From contig OX387610.1 of NCBI GenBank assembly GCA_947568835.1, forward strand, positions 2,969,001 to 3,033,000: DNA of 64,000 bases, given 5' to 3'. Shown here in pieces: positions 43,601 to 54,061 of this stretch (the stretch's first letter is position 1; every line of letters starts with the position of its first letter). The notes beneath the pieces are model-generated. The model worked only from the letters and a program-made list of their open reading frames with translations, was not told the DNA's origin and searched no databases. The DNA is from Protonemura montana (Eukaryota; Arthropoda; Insecta; Plecoptera; Nemouridae). The translations under genes were made by a program, and so were the position numbers.

Positions 43601-44527
43601 ACTCCCTGTTCAGTTCCCGGCTCTCGTATCGATTGAAAACCTTGTGTAATTCATTTCAGACTGCACGTGTTCAAAGAGGGCAAACACAACAGTACTTGTG
43701 CTAAGGTTAGATAAAGAATATATGAGTCTAAAAACCATTGTAAGTACAATGTAATTGACGAGCAGAGAATTTTAGAACTTCAACTTAATGAGCAAATTAT
43801 TTACAACGCCCATTGTTGGTTGTACTGATTTTGTAGGCCCATGTGCAGCAACGGGGCTGTGGGGGACCACAGAGGCACGAAACTAAGGGATGGGGTTGCA
43901 GAATTTCAGTTGTTTTCAGCCTTATCGAGCCAGCAAAGGTGGCATCGAAAGACGTATGAAAGAGAACATTTGGGGCAAATTCAACTTTTTTTTTAGTTCG
44001 ATGTTATTTTTAAGCAAATCTGTGCGTTTTGGTTAACACAAGGCGACGAAGGTAACATCTTCAACACCTACATTCATAAAGACAGTTAATTTAGTTGTAT
44101 ACTAATTAAAAAGCTGTGCAAAAAAACAACAGACACTAACTAGATTTACAAGTTATTGGGGAATTTGCTTTTTCGAAATATTTTTTTAAATGACTTAAAA
44201 CGTGTTTGTAGTGCACTTCACGTGTTAGTTGCATGAATATCTTGTGAGCAGGGCAGAAGAATGTCGGAAACACCGAAGTCAAAGCAGTCGATTACGTTAG
44301 ACAAAGCTGTAGAATCCCATTTCATCTCTCGCAACTGACGATTTAACTTTGGTATCAATCGTGTTTCCGTCTTCTACACTCCCTGTTCAGTTCCCGGCTC
44401 TCGTATCGATTGAAAACCTTGTGTAATTCATTTCAGACTGCACGTGTTCAAAGAGGGCAAACACAACATCCACCTTCGTTATGCCAAAGAGTTCAACGCA
44501 TTGGTTCAAGATTTTCTATTGGAATAA
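37637..44527 (+). CDS. BPHL: Valacyclovir hydrolase / biphenyl hydrolase-like protein
   Basis: Five exons: 37637-37753, 38015-38105, 38803-39123, 40611-40863, 44437-44527, giving 290 residues (human 291). Residues 1-38 (MYSTVRNISRGLESVK and on; Arg/Lys/Ser-rich, no acids except one Glu) look like a mitochondrial presequence, in keeping with the family. The alpha/beta-hydrolase core shows WDPPGYGKSRPPDR, nucleophile Ser138 in GWSDGG, acid Asp242 in VHGEKDP, and His270 in EGKHN, numbers that nearly equal the human triad. The human enzyme hydrolyses amino-acid esters and homocysteine thiolactone. Intron 4 (3.6 kb) contains SINE, LINE and Penelope-like sequence and a perfect copy of the exon 5 acceptor at 43660. 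The start is the first ATG in frame with the presequence. The longer frame begins with TTG. Confidence 0.94.
39600..40014 (+). pseudogene. Decayed LINE reverse transcriptase C-terminus
   Basis: Two frames in BPHL intron 3 carry the signature of a Jockey/CR1-type LINE end: KELGCKTLESRRRVDMICNL (up to 39779, followed in frame by a tyrosine-rich bit and stops) and, after a frameshift, DAGKLSFLDRTSKDWNTL at 39895-39955, ending at 40014. The TLE.RR and RT.DWN motifs are characteristic. No intact domain remains. Confidence 0.6.
40040..40135 (+). mobile_element. tRNA-like SINE fragment
   Basis: Plus-oriented tail region (aataaaataccctgcgcatt, gcaagcgtttgcaatttaaa, gatttc) directly after the LINE remnant. 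Confidence 0.6.
40253..40375 (-). repeat. Penelope-like repeat, minus copy
   Basis: gggttttaaatgctaagtga, aacaactaaatttgccaaca, tgtactagttacttcttcaa, then cagttctgacaattttccga. The GAAACGTC block is mutated to caaaatgtt on the minus strand. Confidence 0.65.
41016..41175 (+). mobile_element. tRNA-like SINE, nearly complete plus copy
   Basis: A-box region attggttagagcaacacctg at 41024, B-box region ggggttcgagtcc at about 41058, then gggcatac-type junction, ttgtccctaataataaaata, and the distal gcgtaattgcaatctaaatc. Diverged but in the normal order, in BPHL intron 4. Confidence 0.65.
41176..42108. other. BPHL intron 4 and LINE 3' region
   Basis: 41176-41650 has overlapping open frames on the minus strand without known similarity. 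About 41880-42108 probably belongs to the LINE 3' UTR and its aat/ggt-rich tail. The exact LINE boundary is not clear. Confidence 0.35.
42109..43512 (-). mobile_element. 5'-truncated LINE with open reverse transcriptase frame
   Basis: A frame open from 43581 to 42109 on the minus strand. The LINE-coded part starts at VIIPIHKKGDK (43512) and runs to a C-terminus FYNLEEYLTST. RT motifs in order: NNYRPISLLSSISKLLEKIM, CQHGFQKNKST, IGIFYDLSKAFDTIDH, LEILQGVPQGSVLSPLLFLI, QFADDTTHLL (catalytic ADD), then FLGIHI and SHLSYGLLFWGT. No stop or frameshift is seen in about 467 codons, which suggests a recent insertion. Endonuclease and ORF1 are absent, so it cannot move by itself. The first 20 or so codons of the open frame derive from flanking intron sequence. 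It is most like Jockey/CR1-group LINEs and sits antisense in BPHL intron 4. Confidence 0.88.
43513..43691 (+). repeat. Upstream copy of a 179-bp direct repeat (duplicate exon 5 acceptor)
   Basis: By eye identical to 44290-44468 (offset 777 bp). It contains the end of intron 4, the acceptor tcatttcag (43659) and the first 32 bases of BPHL exon 5, including the His codon of the catalytic triad. It then breaks into a Penelope-like 3' block. Used as an exon it would read RLHVFKEGKHN, then STCAKVR and stop at 43712-43714. Confidence 0.9.
43692..44289. other. Segment between the 179-bp repeats
   Basis: Begins with a Penelope-like 3' block (acttgtgctaaggttagata, tgagtctaaaaaccat). The remainder is unassigned intron sequence. 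Confidence 0.5.
44290..44468 (+). repeat. Downstream copy of the 179-bp direct repeat
   Basis: Contains the acceptor and start of the intact BPHL exon 5 (44437-44527). Confidence 0.9.
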
Positions 44528-45680
44528 ACCAGGGTCCAAGGTTGACCCAAAACACCAAATATCAAATATCAAACACCTGATCCTCAAGTTTTACCGAACA
44601 AATACCTCGTTTTATTTCTGCCAATCTCATCAGCGACTTTATGGAGAGAAGTTCTCTGATGAAATGTTATGCATGCCCAATGAAGAACCATCAAAATGCA
44701 ATCAATCATTGTAAAAAAGTACTATCAAGTATTTTTGATTGTGATAAATCATCCTTCTAATTTATTTACGTTTTCTAACAGCCAATAAAAATAATATTAA
44801 TCTTGTTTAAACAATTTCTTCCTGGATTTTCTGCAAAGTCATACCAGTAGGAGCTGAGTTTTAAATTTAAAAAAGCTGCGTGATCTCGTGCTCCTGTTTG
44901 GTTTGTGTATACATATTTACCAAGCTTGTAAACAGATTTTTGTTTTTTAATACCTATTTGCAGAAAGTGAAACTAGACGAAACAAGCAAGATTTTTTTTT
45001 ATTTTAGCCTGTGGAACTAATTTTGATTACTACACACACAGTATTTAAAATATCTTCCAACTTTAAAATCCCTCAAGCAGTTTTTGTTTACTAGCAGTTG
45101 GCTTCGAATCGAATAGATGTGAACTGTAGGAGGTACCAGATCGCCTCAACTACAAGGTCAGGCGTAATTACCCCCCAAGAATGGCTAAATTATTACTGAA
45201 AGTGATATAGAGTGATGCAGTACCTCGCATGCAATTATCAACCAAACCAGCACCTTAAAGACAACACATAACCCCAACTTAACCTCACGACTGAAATATA
45301 TTCAAATAATTCAAACCAATGCGTTGGTCATACTGAACGTCTGTTCTAAAATCACTGATAATGAGTCCCAAGATTATTAATATACTAATAAGCACCTCTA
45401 TGCATCGATATCATGGTAAAAATCATCTGCAGATATAAAAATCGAATAAATAATTATGGAAAATGAAATAACTTCATCTGAACAATGTCCGGTGGTCAAC
45501 TTTAGCTCTGAAGTTGGTATGAATTCCATGATTTGAACTCAAGTCTACAGCTGGAGGTCGCCGAGATATTAAAATAAACTGGTAATTGGTATAATACCAA
45601 TATGTGTATTCAGTATTACCTAAATACCTATACCGACCTGCGTTCAGGCTGGTGCAAATATATTTAATAGTTGGGATACC
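44528..45680. other. Intergenic stretch after BPHL
   Basis: Probable BPHL 3' UTR with AATAAA at about 44785 (gccaataaaaat). No further gene recognised. Confidence 0.45.
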
Positions 45681-45739
45681 CTGAAAGCTATGGCGGCTTT
45701 AAAAACAAGTGGTCATATACCTACCGTGTCGGAGGCGTG

Positions 45740-45850
45740 GGCGAGTGCAGTCTGCATAATGACTCATCCTGATATGTACTTACGTCACCCCACCTTACTA
45801 ATTTGCATAGGGAACCCATTTAAATGGACGGCGGCGTCGTCGCCGCAGCG
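45740..45850. promoter_or_regulatory. Candidate regulatory cluster
   Basis: Within about 110 bp: an AP-1-type TGACTCA at about 45761, a CRE-like TTACGTCA at about 45780, the octamer ATTTGCAT at about 45801, and the palindrome CCATTTAAATGG at about 45817, followed by a CG-rich stretch. These are sequence matches only, and no adjacent gene start is visible. Confidence 0.25.
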
Positions 45851-46113
45851 GTGTGTCTTCGTGCATGGCTCTAGAATTCAGTGGCGGACACCGATAGGCT
45901 TTCATGACCATTTATGTACGCCACAGGACGTTGGGTAAATTAATGTGGTTGTATCGCCTCATTCTTTTTCCGTTAGATCCAGGGAACAAAATTATATTTT
46001 TTTTTTATTCTTTAATTGGGGTTGGTAGAAATTGTTTCAGCAACTTAAAAAAATCTCAATTCGTGTACATTTTCCGGAAAATACTTGATAAAAATTGTAG
46101 ACTTGGAAATAAT

Positions 46114-46541
46114 CCAATAGACCTGAGTAAGCTCCTACTTCTATAGACCCGAGTAAGCTCCCACTCCAATAGACCTGAGTAAGCTACTACTGCAATAGAC
46201 CCGAGTAAGCTCCCACTCCAATAGACCTGAGTAAGCTTCCACTCCAATAGACCTGAGTAAGCTCCCACTCTAATAGACCTGAGTAAGCTCCCATTCCAAT
46301 AGACCTGAGTAAAATCCCACTCCAATAGACCTGAGTAAGCTCCCATTCCAATAGACCTGAGTAAAATCCCACTCCAATAGACCTGAGTAAGCTCCCACTC
46401 CAATAGACCTGAGTAAGCTCCCATTTCAATAGACCTGAGTAAGCTCCCACTACAATAGACCTGAGTAAGCTCCCGCTCCAAAAGACCTGAGTAAGCTCCC
46501 ACTCCAATAGACCTGAGTAAGCTCCCACTACAATAGACCTG
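46114..46541. repeat. 26-bp minisatellite, about 16 units
   Basis: Unit gagtaagctcccactccaat plus agacct. Counted period 26. Variants include gagtaaaatccc, cattcc and ccgctcc. The 191-codon minus frame across it is a by-product of the repeat. Confidence 0.95.
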
Positions 46542-49500
46542 TGTCAGAACTGTTCGTGGTGGTCCACAGTTATAGGGTTTTAGGTGGGGCATGGGTATAG
46601 GAAAGGGTGCAATTTTAGCACGCACGGCCATGGGAATGATTCATACCACTTTGTACCCCACGGCAAGCAGGTAACAATGACTAGGGCGTCAACGTTGGGG
46701 CTTTAGTTGCATGTTTCTCTTTGCATGAAGGTAATTCAGTTTATTAAATATGTGCGAAAATTTGTTTTTCGTAGCTTGGATTAGTAGTTACAGAAATAGT
46801 TTGGTTTTTAATCATTATCAGATCAACTCAACTTTTTATTGTTTTCTTTTATGACGGTGGTACGAACTTCGTTCCGATACCCCCTCCTTCCTAAACAATT
46901 TGAATCCTTGTCAACTTCAAATCAATTGTAAACATGCGTAGAGTTCATTTTCAACGAAATAGAAAAAGATTTCAACTGATTCCGGGAACAACCTTGCCTG
47001 TTTTTTAAAAGATAATGTGATATCATCGGATACCAAGGTGGCTAAGGTGGGTGGGACCACTGCTCAAAATATCGTTATCTCCATTGAGCAATAGGTGCCC
47101 TCGCCAGCACCCTTCGCAAAGAACACGCCCCTAGAGGGTCTGAGTTCTAGACCTGGAAATAGAATCGCTAGAGACGATAGTTTATCGCCCTTCTACTTTG
47201 CACCTTATAAATATCTGGTTACGAATTTAAACTGCACCCCGTTCGTGCACGGTGTAATTCGTTTCAAAGGATTCTTTTAGATAAAAGAAGTTTTACCTTG
47301 ATAAGATTGTACGCCAAGGAAATGACTCAATTGTTTGAACTGTGTGCCAAAATATGATTTCTAAAGAAGCTCTTTTAAATTATTGTTATTTCAAAACGTG
47401 TAATCATGGCGAGTTGGATAATGCTTCGAAATATCTTGCTATTTATCACTTTCGATCGATTGTGTTTTTTTTTTTCATTTAACAGGTCTGCCCAACGAAA
47501 TTCATCAAAAGTATACAAACTGCTACAAATTCAAAACTTTCCCAAAATAATCTGGCTTTTGTGTCAGTTAGACTAGCTTTCCAATCAATATTATCACTTT
47601 GTTAAATGCTATAGATAAAAAAAATAATCAAAAAAATAATGATAATCAATCATTTTCAAACCAAAAACGTCAGATGGCCACGTTTAGTTCCTTTACTAAA
47701 TCCTTGCTAACTTCTGCGGACCGCCCATGTGATTTTAACATACACATATCGTCTTACAGGTATGACGCACACGTCATCCAGGTGTAATCACATTGTAAGT
47801 AAGCTCGACGTTATCGTATGAACAATTACCCTTACTTGAACCGAACCGAAGCCCAAACATTACTCTTATCACAACAGCTGACCAGGCTGTTATATACCAA
47901 ACATCTTACGAATTAGTGACAGGTCAGTTACATTCAATTCAAATGAGGTCAGGATCAATTCTCTCCTCGCCTTTCACAATAATTCTGTAAATTAATCCCA
48001 TCCTACACACATCTATGATACAGCAACCTATTAAAGTGACACCGGATGAAATCAGATATGAATGGCCGTAGTATTTAAAACCTTGATTTCAATTTTTTTT
48101 ACTGATAATAAGGCAGCTACTTTAAAAAAATGACACTGTGTTATTACAAAGCTTTTATAACAGACTGCAATGAAGGGAAGTGACGTATTAGAAATGTGAC
48201 ATTGAATAGATTTTATATAATGACCATTGTTGGGATCTGTGATGAGTGGATTTTAATTGCTCGGTTATTGCTGCAAGCCACGAAGAAAAGCTTTGTCTTG
48301 ATTGAAGCTAATTTGTGGTGAAGTCATTGTTTAAATTTAATGTCCCCTTAATTTTGTCACCATTTTAAATTGTCGCCGTGTTTTATAGCGTCGATATATT
48401 ATTATAAGGTCCAATGCTTGGGTTTAGTTGTTCCTGGACTTTTGCGAGCTGAAAGTGGGAGCTTAACATTTGCTTTGCCATGAAGAAGAATCAGACGCAT
48501 AGAGGGTCAATCATGGATCAATCATTGATCAATCATGGACCGCCGCCTCCTTGCGTTGAAATCACTCCACATTCTGTTTTTTAAGTGGTTTTTATCCTCA
48601 AATCCTCAAAGAGATCCTCAAAATACGTATCTTGCAAAAATAATGAATTTATACTTCACACTTGTTCGGTCCAAACAAAATATTTAAAAAAACCTTGAAA
48701 ACAAATAAGTGTACATAATATTACTGTATGTATAATTAATTGTAATTAACCATATGTTACAGAAATGAGCCGACACCTCCTGCTTCCCCTAGATAGCAAT
48801 GTGGATAGGTGTCAGCCGATTTAGTTCAAAATTTAAAAATATCCTATCATCGAAATTATTAAATTCACACAAAATGTGCCCCCCAAAAATCACCCACGAA
48901 GGCGTAGTTAGCTTTAAAAATAATATGGGCGTTTGAAAATGCATTATAATTAAGATGCCTGAGACAGACCGGAGTTTCGCGACTAGCAAAGTATAGATAT
49001 ACTTCAACAAGAGTCTGGTAATGTTATACAAATTCCAGGTCAAGAATACTTGTCTGGTTTTGATTTTCAAGTGATCCGAAGAGATCTAAAAGATGTTTCG
49101 TATTAAATATGGATATACATTTCACATTAGGAACAAACCAAATTAGTTTCTCCGCAAGAACCGACCGTAGACCAACTAACCGAAGCGAAAACAACAACCG
49201 TTTTAGGCATCTTAAATCTATGACATGCGAAAGCGAGCGTTCTTCGATCCATGCCCATAACGGGCAAAGACGGCCTCGCCATACGGGACAGAGATCTAAC
49301 CAGTGTCGTAAGCCCACTTTTCCACCTACAGGTTTGCTAGGCTGTATCTCCATCTCTCTCAGCCGCGTTACCCTCGGTCATACCACCAGCAATAACTAAC
49401 ATTAACCCACACACACATACAAACCAAACCTACACAACCTAACTTTTTCAAGTCATTACCTTATACAGAACAAGTCCAGCAGACACGATGGTAATACATC

Positions 49501-49755
49501 AAAATCAGCTGTGATGTTTTTATAAACAAGTCGGCCATTTAAAGTTTAAAGATCATTTTGGGGTTAAAGGGCTGGGCCATTTTGTTTTGTTTGTTGAACG
49601 TCCATGTTTGGAGAGTTTATTTTGACAATAGGGTCTGTTGATTTTGATTATTATCTTGCTCATTCCATCTTGATATACCTATTGTTCTAATGGTTCTCCT
49701 CCTTGGAGTTCCGTCATTCTCATCAAGTACGCTAAAATCCTCTGCAAAATCATGT
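46542..49755. other. Intergenic stretch
   Basis: No gene supported. Open frames of 61-109 codons occur (for example 49024-49399 on both strands) but none matches a family, and none has convincing splice or start context. Confidence 0.35.
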
Positions 49756-49758
49756 GTC

Positions 49759-49872
49759 CAAGAAGCTCAATTGGTTAGAGCAACACCCGCGACAGGTGGA
49801 GACCGGGGTTCGATTCTCCGTTCGGGCATCAATTTGTGAGAGGTTATTATAGTGTCCCTAATAATAATAAGA
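49759..49872 (+). mobile_element. tRNA-like SINE, best-preserved promoter
   Basis: A box tggttagagca at about 49772 and B box ggttcgattct at 49807, separated by acacccgcgacaggtggaga, then ttcgggcatcaatttgtgag and gtccctaataataataag. The 5' acceptor strand does not pair with ttcgggca, so this is a SINE head and not a tRNA gene. Confidence 0.75.
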
Positions 49873-52090
49873 CCATCACCCTCTTCTTGCCTATTCGCTC
49901 TTTTGGGAAAACTTTGTTGGAAAGAAACAGCTTTTTTATGATTATTTTCCTGAATAAACTCGCACAGTATTTTGTGTCAGTAATCAGTGATTACCTGTAT
50001 CGCCGTTAATCAATGAAAAAAAAAATATAATCAAGCAATAATATTGCTTTGCTACGGCTTTGAAATGTCAAAGAAATTAAATTATGTCGTCGTATCACAC
50101 TCAGAGAGTTCTAATATGTGTAAACAAATTTATAAATGAAGCAAACTCAATTTAAATTAGCGTTTTAATCAATTACGGAATGGCGGGAAATAATATTTTG
50201 TGCAGAAAATAAGAATATCTCCAAGAAACTCTTTTCGCCATCAAGAAAATTGATGTAAAACTACTCTAGATTAAAAAAGTGAGCTTGTCATCGAGTTAAA
50301 AATAGCCATGATTCTCGTTTCTCTTTAAGCAGTTAGACAAATAGCAATTGCGCTGTCGGTAATGTACCTGAATGTACATTTGAACATGTTTGCAAGGTGG
50401 ATAGGCTTGTGTAATGTCCCTGTATAAGTCAGCCGCTCTTAGGGCATTAATGCCAGCAAGACGTGTGGGGATATTAATTAAATATGAGGTAATAATTAGA
50501 GGTTGTCGTGAAAGATCTTGATTGATTTTGGACCGATGAATGGCATTTATCTAAAATGGTATGTTGTTTAATTACTATCGCACTGAATTTGTCGGGACAA
50601 GGACAAAATTGCTTTGGAGGCATTTTGTTTGAATATAAAAAAAATTAATAAGATCAAAGATGAGATGAGCTTTATTTTGTTGAATAATACGAAATAATCG
50701 TGTGTATGATCGCTTTAAATGATTTATTATATTTATTGTTGATTACGAAGTAGGTAACAGGCAATGAATCTTCATTGTTTAAACCATCTCTGTAAAATTA
50801 ACACCTTCCTCGCATTGTTTCACATCATTTCCCATAAAGTTTAAATTGTTATCTTTAGCAGTACATCCTAAATGCATAATTACTCTGTCATCTGCTAAAA
50901 TGCACCGGAATTCGGTTTGAAATTCCTCTACAGCACTTCCATATAAGCGCTACTCGCAGCTTCTCAAGAATAACTACGTCATCTTAGAAGACTTTCTCCT
51001 TGTCAACTAGCTAAACAGATCCACCCAACGAATCAACTTTTCATATTATTCTATTTCTGATTGACGCCTGCCCAGCTGTATTATGAACAGGAAGTCGTTC
51101 ATCGCGATGGCAGAACAAAATCGAAGATATAGCCTCTCCTGTGATGCCGACAAAGAATCAGGTCGCATGAAGTGGATTAATTTCCCGCTTGCAATGCGGA
51201 AAAGCGTCGATATTTGGGTCAGATTGGTATCACATAACTATTTTCATCGTGCATTACATCGTTTTATTTTGTTTCGATCATTTTCAAATACTGGTGGCAC
51301 TCACGAAAGACTTCCGTTAGAACCACTTTGACAGCCGGTTTTTCTCATAACCTAACGGCTCGTTAATTTGTTAATTGGTTAGCAACAGCCAATCGGAATA
51401 TGTTTTTTTGTTCGTTAACAGTCTGTTAATTAGTTAACGAGACGCTGAAAAACCGGCGCTAATTTTGGTAAAGATGCCCGAATTAGTCTGTCTGCATAGA
51501 GCAGGTCTGTAATCATAATAATGCCATTCTGGATAAAACCAACAAAAATTTCCGTCACTCCCTATTTGCTCTTATGGGCGAATATTGTTAAAATACTGTT
51601 TGTCAGTTATTTATTTGTTCATTCTTATCCTAATGACAGTAACCGCCAGGCTGGAGCAGCTTTCTGCGACGTTATCTCGTCAGTTGCGAGCTGAACCACA
51701 AGGTGTTCTACCCTTTTGACCTCAAAAAGGGTCACCACTTTAAGTGCCTGTTTCAGTAACCACCCCTAAGTGTACTTCGATTTTTATCCAGCACGCGTGA
51801 TAAAATAATAACTAACTAATCAATAATGTAGTCCGAGTTGTGTCCGGCCGGGCGGCGTAACAAAACATACAAGCTCGACACTGTTCTGTTTTCAAATGAA
51901 CACCGCGTTGCATGGACTATGGGTACAGTTTCCAAGAATCTAATAGGAACTGTGACAGCTTTCCCTATGACTCATCAGACAGTCGAGCTCAAAATCAAAA
52001 ATACTTAGAGCTTTTGCCAAGCATTGAACAAAATTATAATGTCGGTGACAGGCGGTGCCTATACGGGGAGGTATAGGCATAGGGGGGTAT
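49873..52090. other. Intergenic stretch
   Basis: No recognised gene. An ATG-started 82-codon frame at 51083-51331 (MNRKSFIAMAEQNRRYS...) has ordinary amino-acid composition but resembles nothing I know. Confidence 0.3.
51347..51456. mobile_element. MITE-like element
   Basis: Imperfect terminal inverted repeats aacggctcgttaa and ttaacgagacgct enclose about 85 bp (ggttagcaacagccaatcgg, gttaacagtctgttaa). A related element lies at 62399-62485, and fragments are near 618. Confidence 0.5.
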
Positions 52091-52099
52091 GGTGTCTGC

Positions 52100-52160
52100 A
52101 CCACCTGCATGGCTAGCAATATTTCAATATACCATTGAATCTCATATGCTGAAAAGTATT
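52100..52160 (+). repeat. Relic of the 114-bp satellite
   Basis: gcatggctagcaatatttca and taccattgaatctcatatgc align with the unit ccatggctaccaaacgttga and taccattgaacctcctatgc. A single degraded unit. Confidence 0.5.
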
Positions 52161-52509
52161 TTTTTTAAGTTACCTACGAAAATTAATCTGTTAAAAAAAT
52201 TTGAGTCAAGAAAGCTCTAATTCCACGACTGAAAATGCTGAAAACTCAGTCAAAAATTACTTTTACCCTGTCTATATCGACACAAACCACAGTCAAAGCA
52301 GACGAGCTGGAAGTTATTTACAAAACACTTCCAAATTCCCACAATTACGAACTAGTCCCGAATTGTAAGTTACCTATCAAATGAATTACAGGTTTCAACA
52401 AGATTCTGTCCCCTTACCGCATACCAACCCTCGCCAAACCAGACAAAGACATAGACATACAAATGACTCACTACACTTGATTATGCGTGCTGCGTACAAC
52501 GAAGCCAGA

Positions 52510-52605
52510 TACGTGAAATGGCTAGTATAGCTTGGCGTAGACCGATCAATAGAACGAAGAACGTAGGTCTAGGGTTCGAGCCCAGGTCAATAACTGGAAA
52601 TAGGG
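52510..52605 (+). repeat. tRNA-like sequence
   Basis: A-box-like tatagcttggcgtagacc and B-box ggttcgagcc in aggtctagggttcgagccca. Different in sequence from the main SINE. No cloverleaf can be completed. Confidence 0.35.
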
Positions 52606-54061
52606 GCCTGCTGGTCTACTTGCTAGGTTGAACGAACTAACTAGCCAGAGCTATCTTCATCGTGGTGCCACGAGAACATCTGCAATGGATGGTTTTTTTT
52701 TTTTTTTCGTTGAGTGCGCACTTGAAATTTTGGTGCATTGATCAAGGTGGATCGATGTTTTTGGTGCAATGGACCTGTTTTTTTGCCAGAAATTTCAGGG
52801 TGTAACCGCCGTGGGTGTTGCAGTGTTACCTGCAGGGGTGCGGGAAAGGTTCGATTTCTGTGCAGCGTATTCCCTAAAGCTAAACGACTATCACTGCTGT
52901 CGGTATGAATTAAATTATTGTAATTTTGACAGCTTGGTCGAGAGGGTAAAGACATAGACGGCTGAGTGTTTGCCAAGTTTGTAACGGGATGGCGGAAGCG
53001 GGACCCTATCGTGGAATTGTTAATTTATGTTGCAGTACAGACGGATGCTAATTTTAGTTTAATTAGGTATTATGAGAATGAGTAATGTGGGTGAACTCGA
53101 ATTTTGTTCGGTTTTATTTTGGTACAGAGATCAATTGCTGAGGCAAAGACTAGTTGACCCGGTGGAATAATAAAAACGTGAATTGTCATAAAAGCTATGA
53201 AGCAAACCCGATTTTAAAGCTGGGATTTTTGAAGGGATTTAAGTGAGCATAATGGACATAACGGTTTGACAGCATTTAAAAAATGACCACCAAAGCTGCT
53301 ACGATAATAACAGCTAAAATATCATAATATCAAGAGGATAGTCTTGAAATCAGTTCATAACTCAATGCTGCAGTATGAAAATCATCTACACGTGAACTCT
53401 GTATCAAAGCCTACCATATTACCACTGTGATATTACCATATTTTTACATGATATTACGTTTATCATCTCAGCAGACCGGATAATTCGATCCAATATGATT
53501 GGCTGGCTTCACGCCTGGGTAAGCTTTTCGACCGACCTCGCCTTGGTTGATTACCCCTCGTAGGTTTTATTTCAACTTCTACCTCGGATACCTTAGCTTC
53601 GTTTCACACAAGTTGAAACCCAATCCCACGAGAGCCAACAATGAACAGAAGATTCACTTTAAATTGTTGTAGTTTCAACAATGCGATGTTGGATATGATT
53701 TGCTTGCTGCTGAAATGCAGTATTTGAGGTTAAAAAACGCAGTGAACTCTGGCCAATCAAGATTTTGCAAAGAAGTACTCACTTATTTCTTGTTATACTG
53801 CACTGTAATCCACTAATTAACCTAATTTTACAACTAAAATAAACTGCTAATTAAGCCCATTTTTTAATTTGTAATCAGGAATCAGGATACAGGATTAAAA
53901 AAATGTAAATTACTATAACATTGAACATAAGCTGATTATTACTACGCATCAAAATAAAATCAAAGATAACACAAGAAAAAAAATCAAGAGAAATCCTTTA
54001 AATAACCAATTTGAGAGAAAAATATCAAGATACGACCATCGATAGACTTTCACTTTCCAAT
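52606..54061. other. Intergenic stretch
   Basis: AT-rich with a T tract at about 52693-52707. No gene recognised. The 3' UTR of the DHDH-like gene should lie at the right end, on the minus strand. Confidence 0.35.

Noticed and set aside
43513-43691. Ordinary target-site duplication of the LINE
   Set aside because: The repeats flank 43692-44289 and not the LINE itself, and 179 bp is far longer than normal LINE duplications.
49759-49830. Functional tRNA gene
   Set aside because: A and B boxes are good but the acceptor strand does not pair, the anticodon arm is weak, and the sequence continues into a repeated SINE tail.
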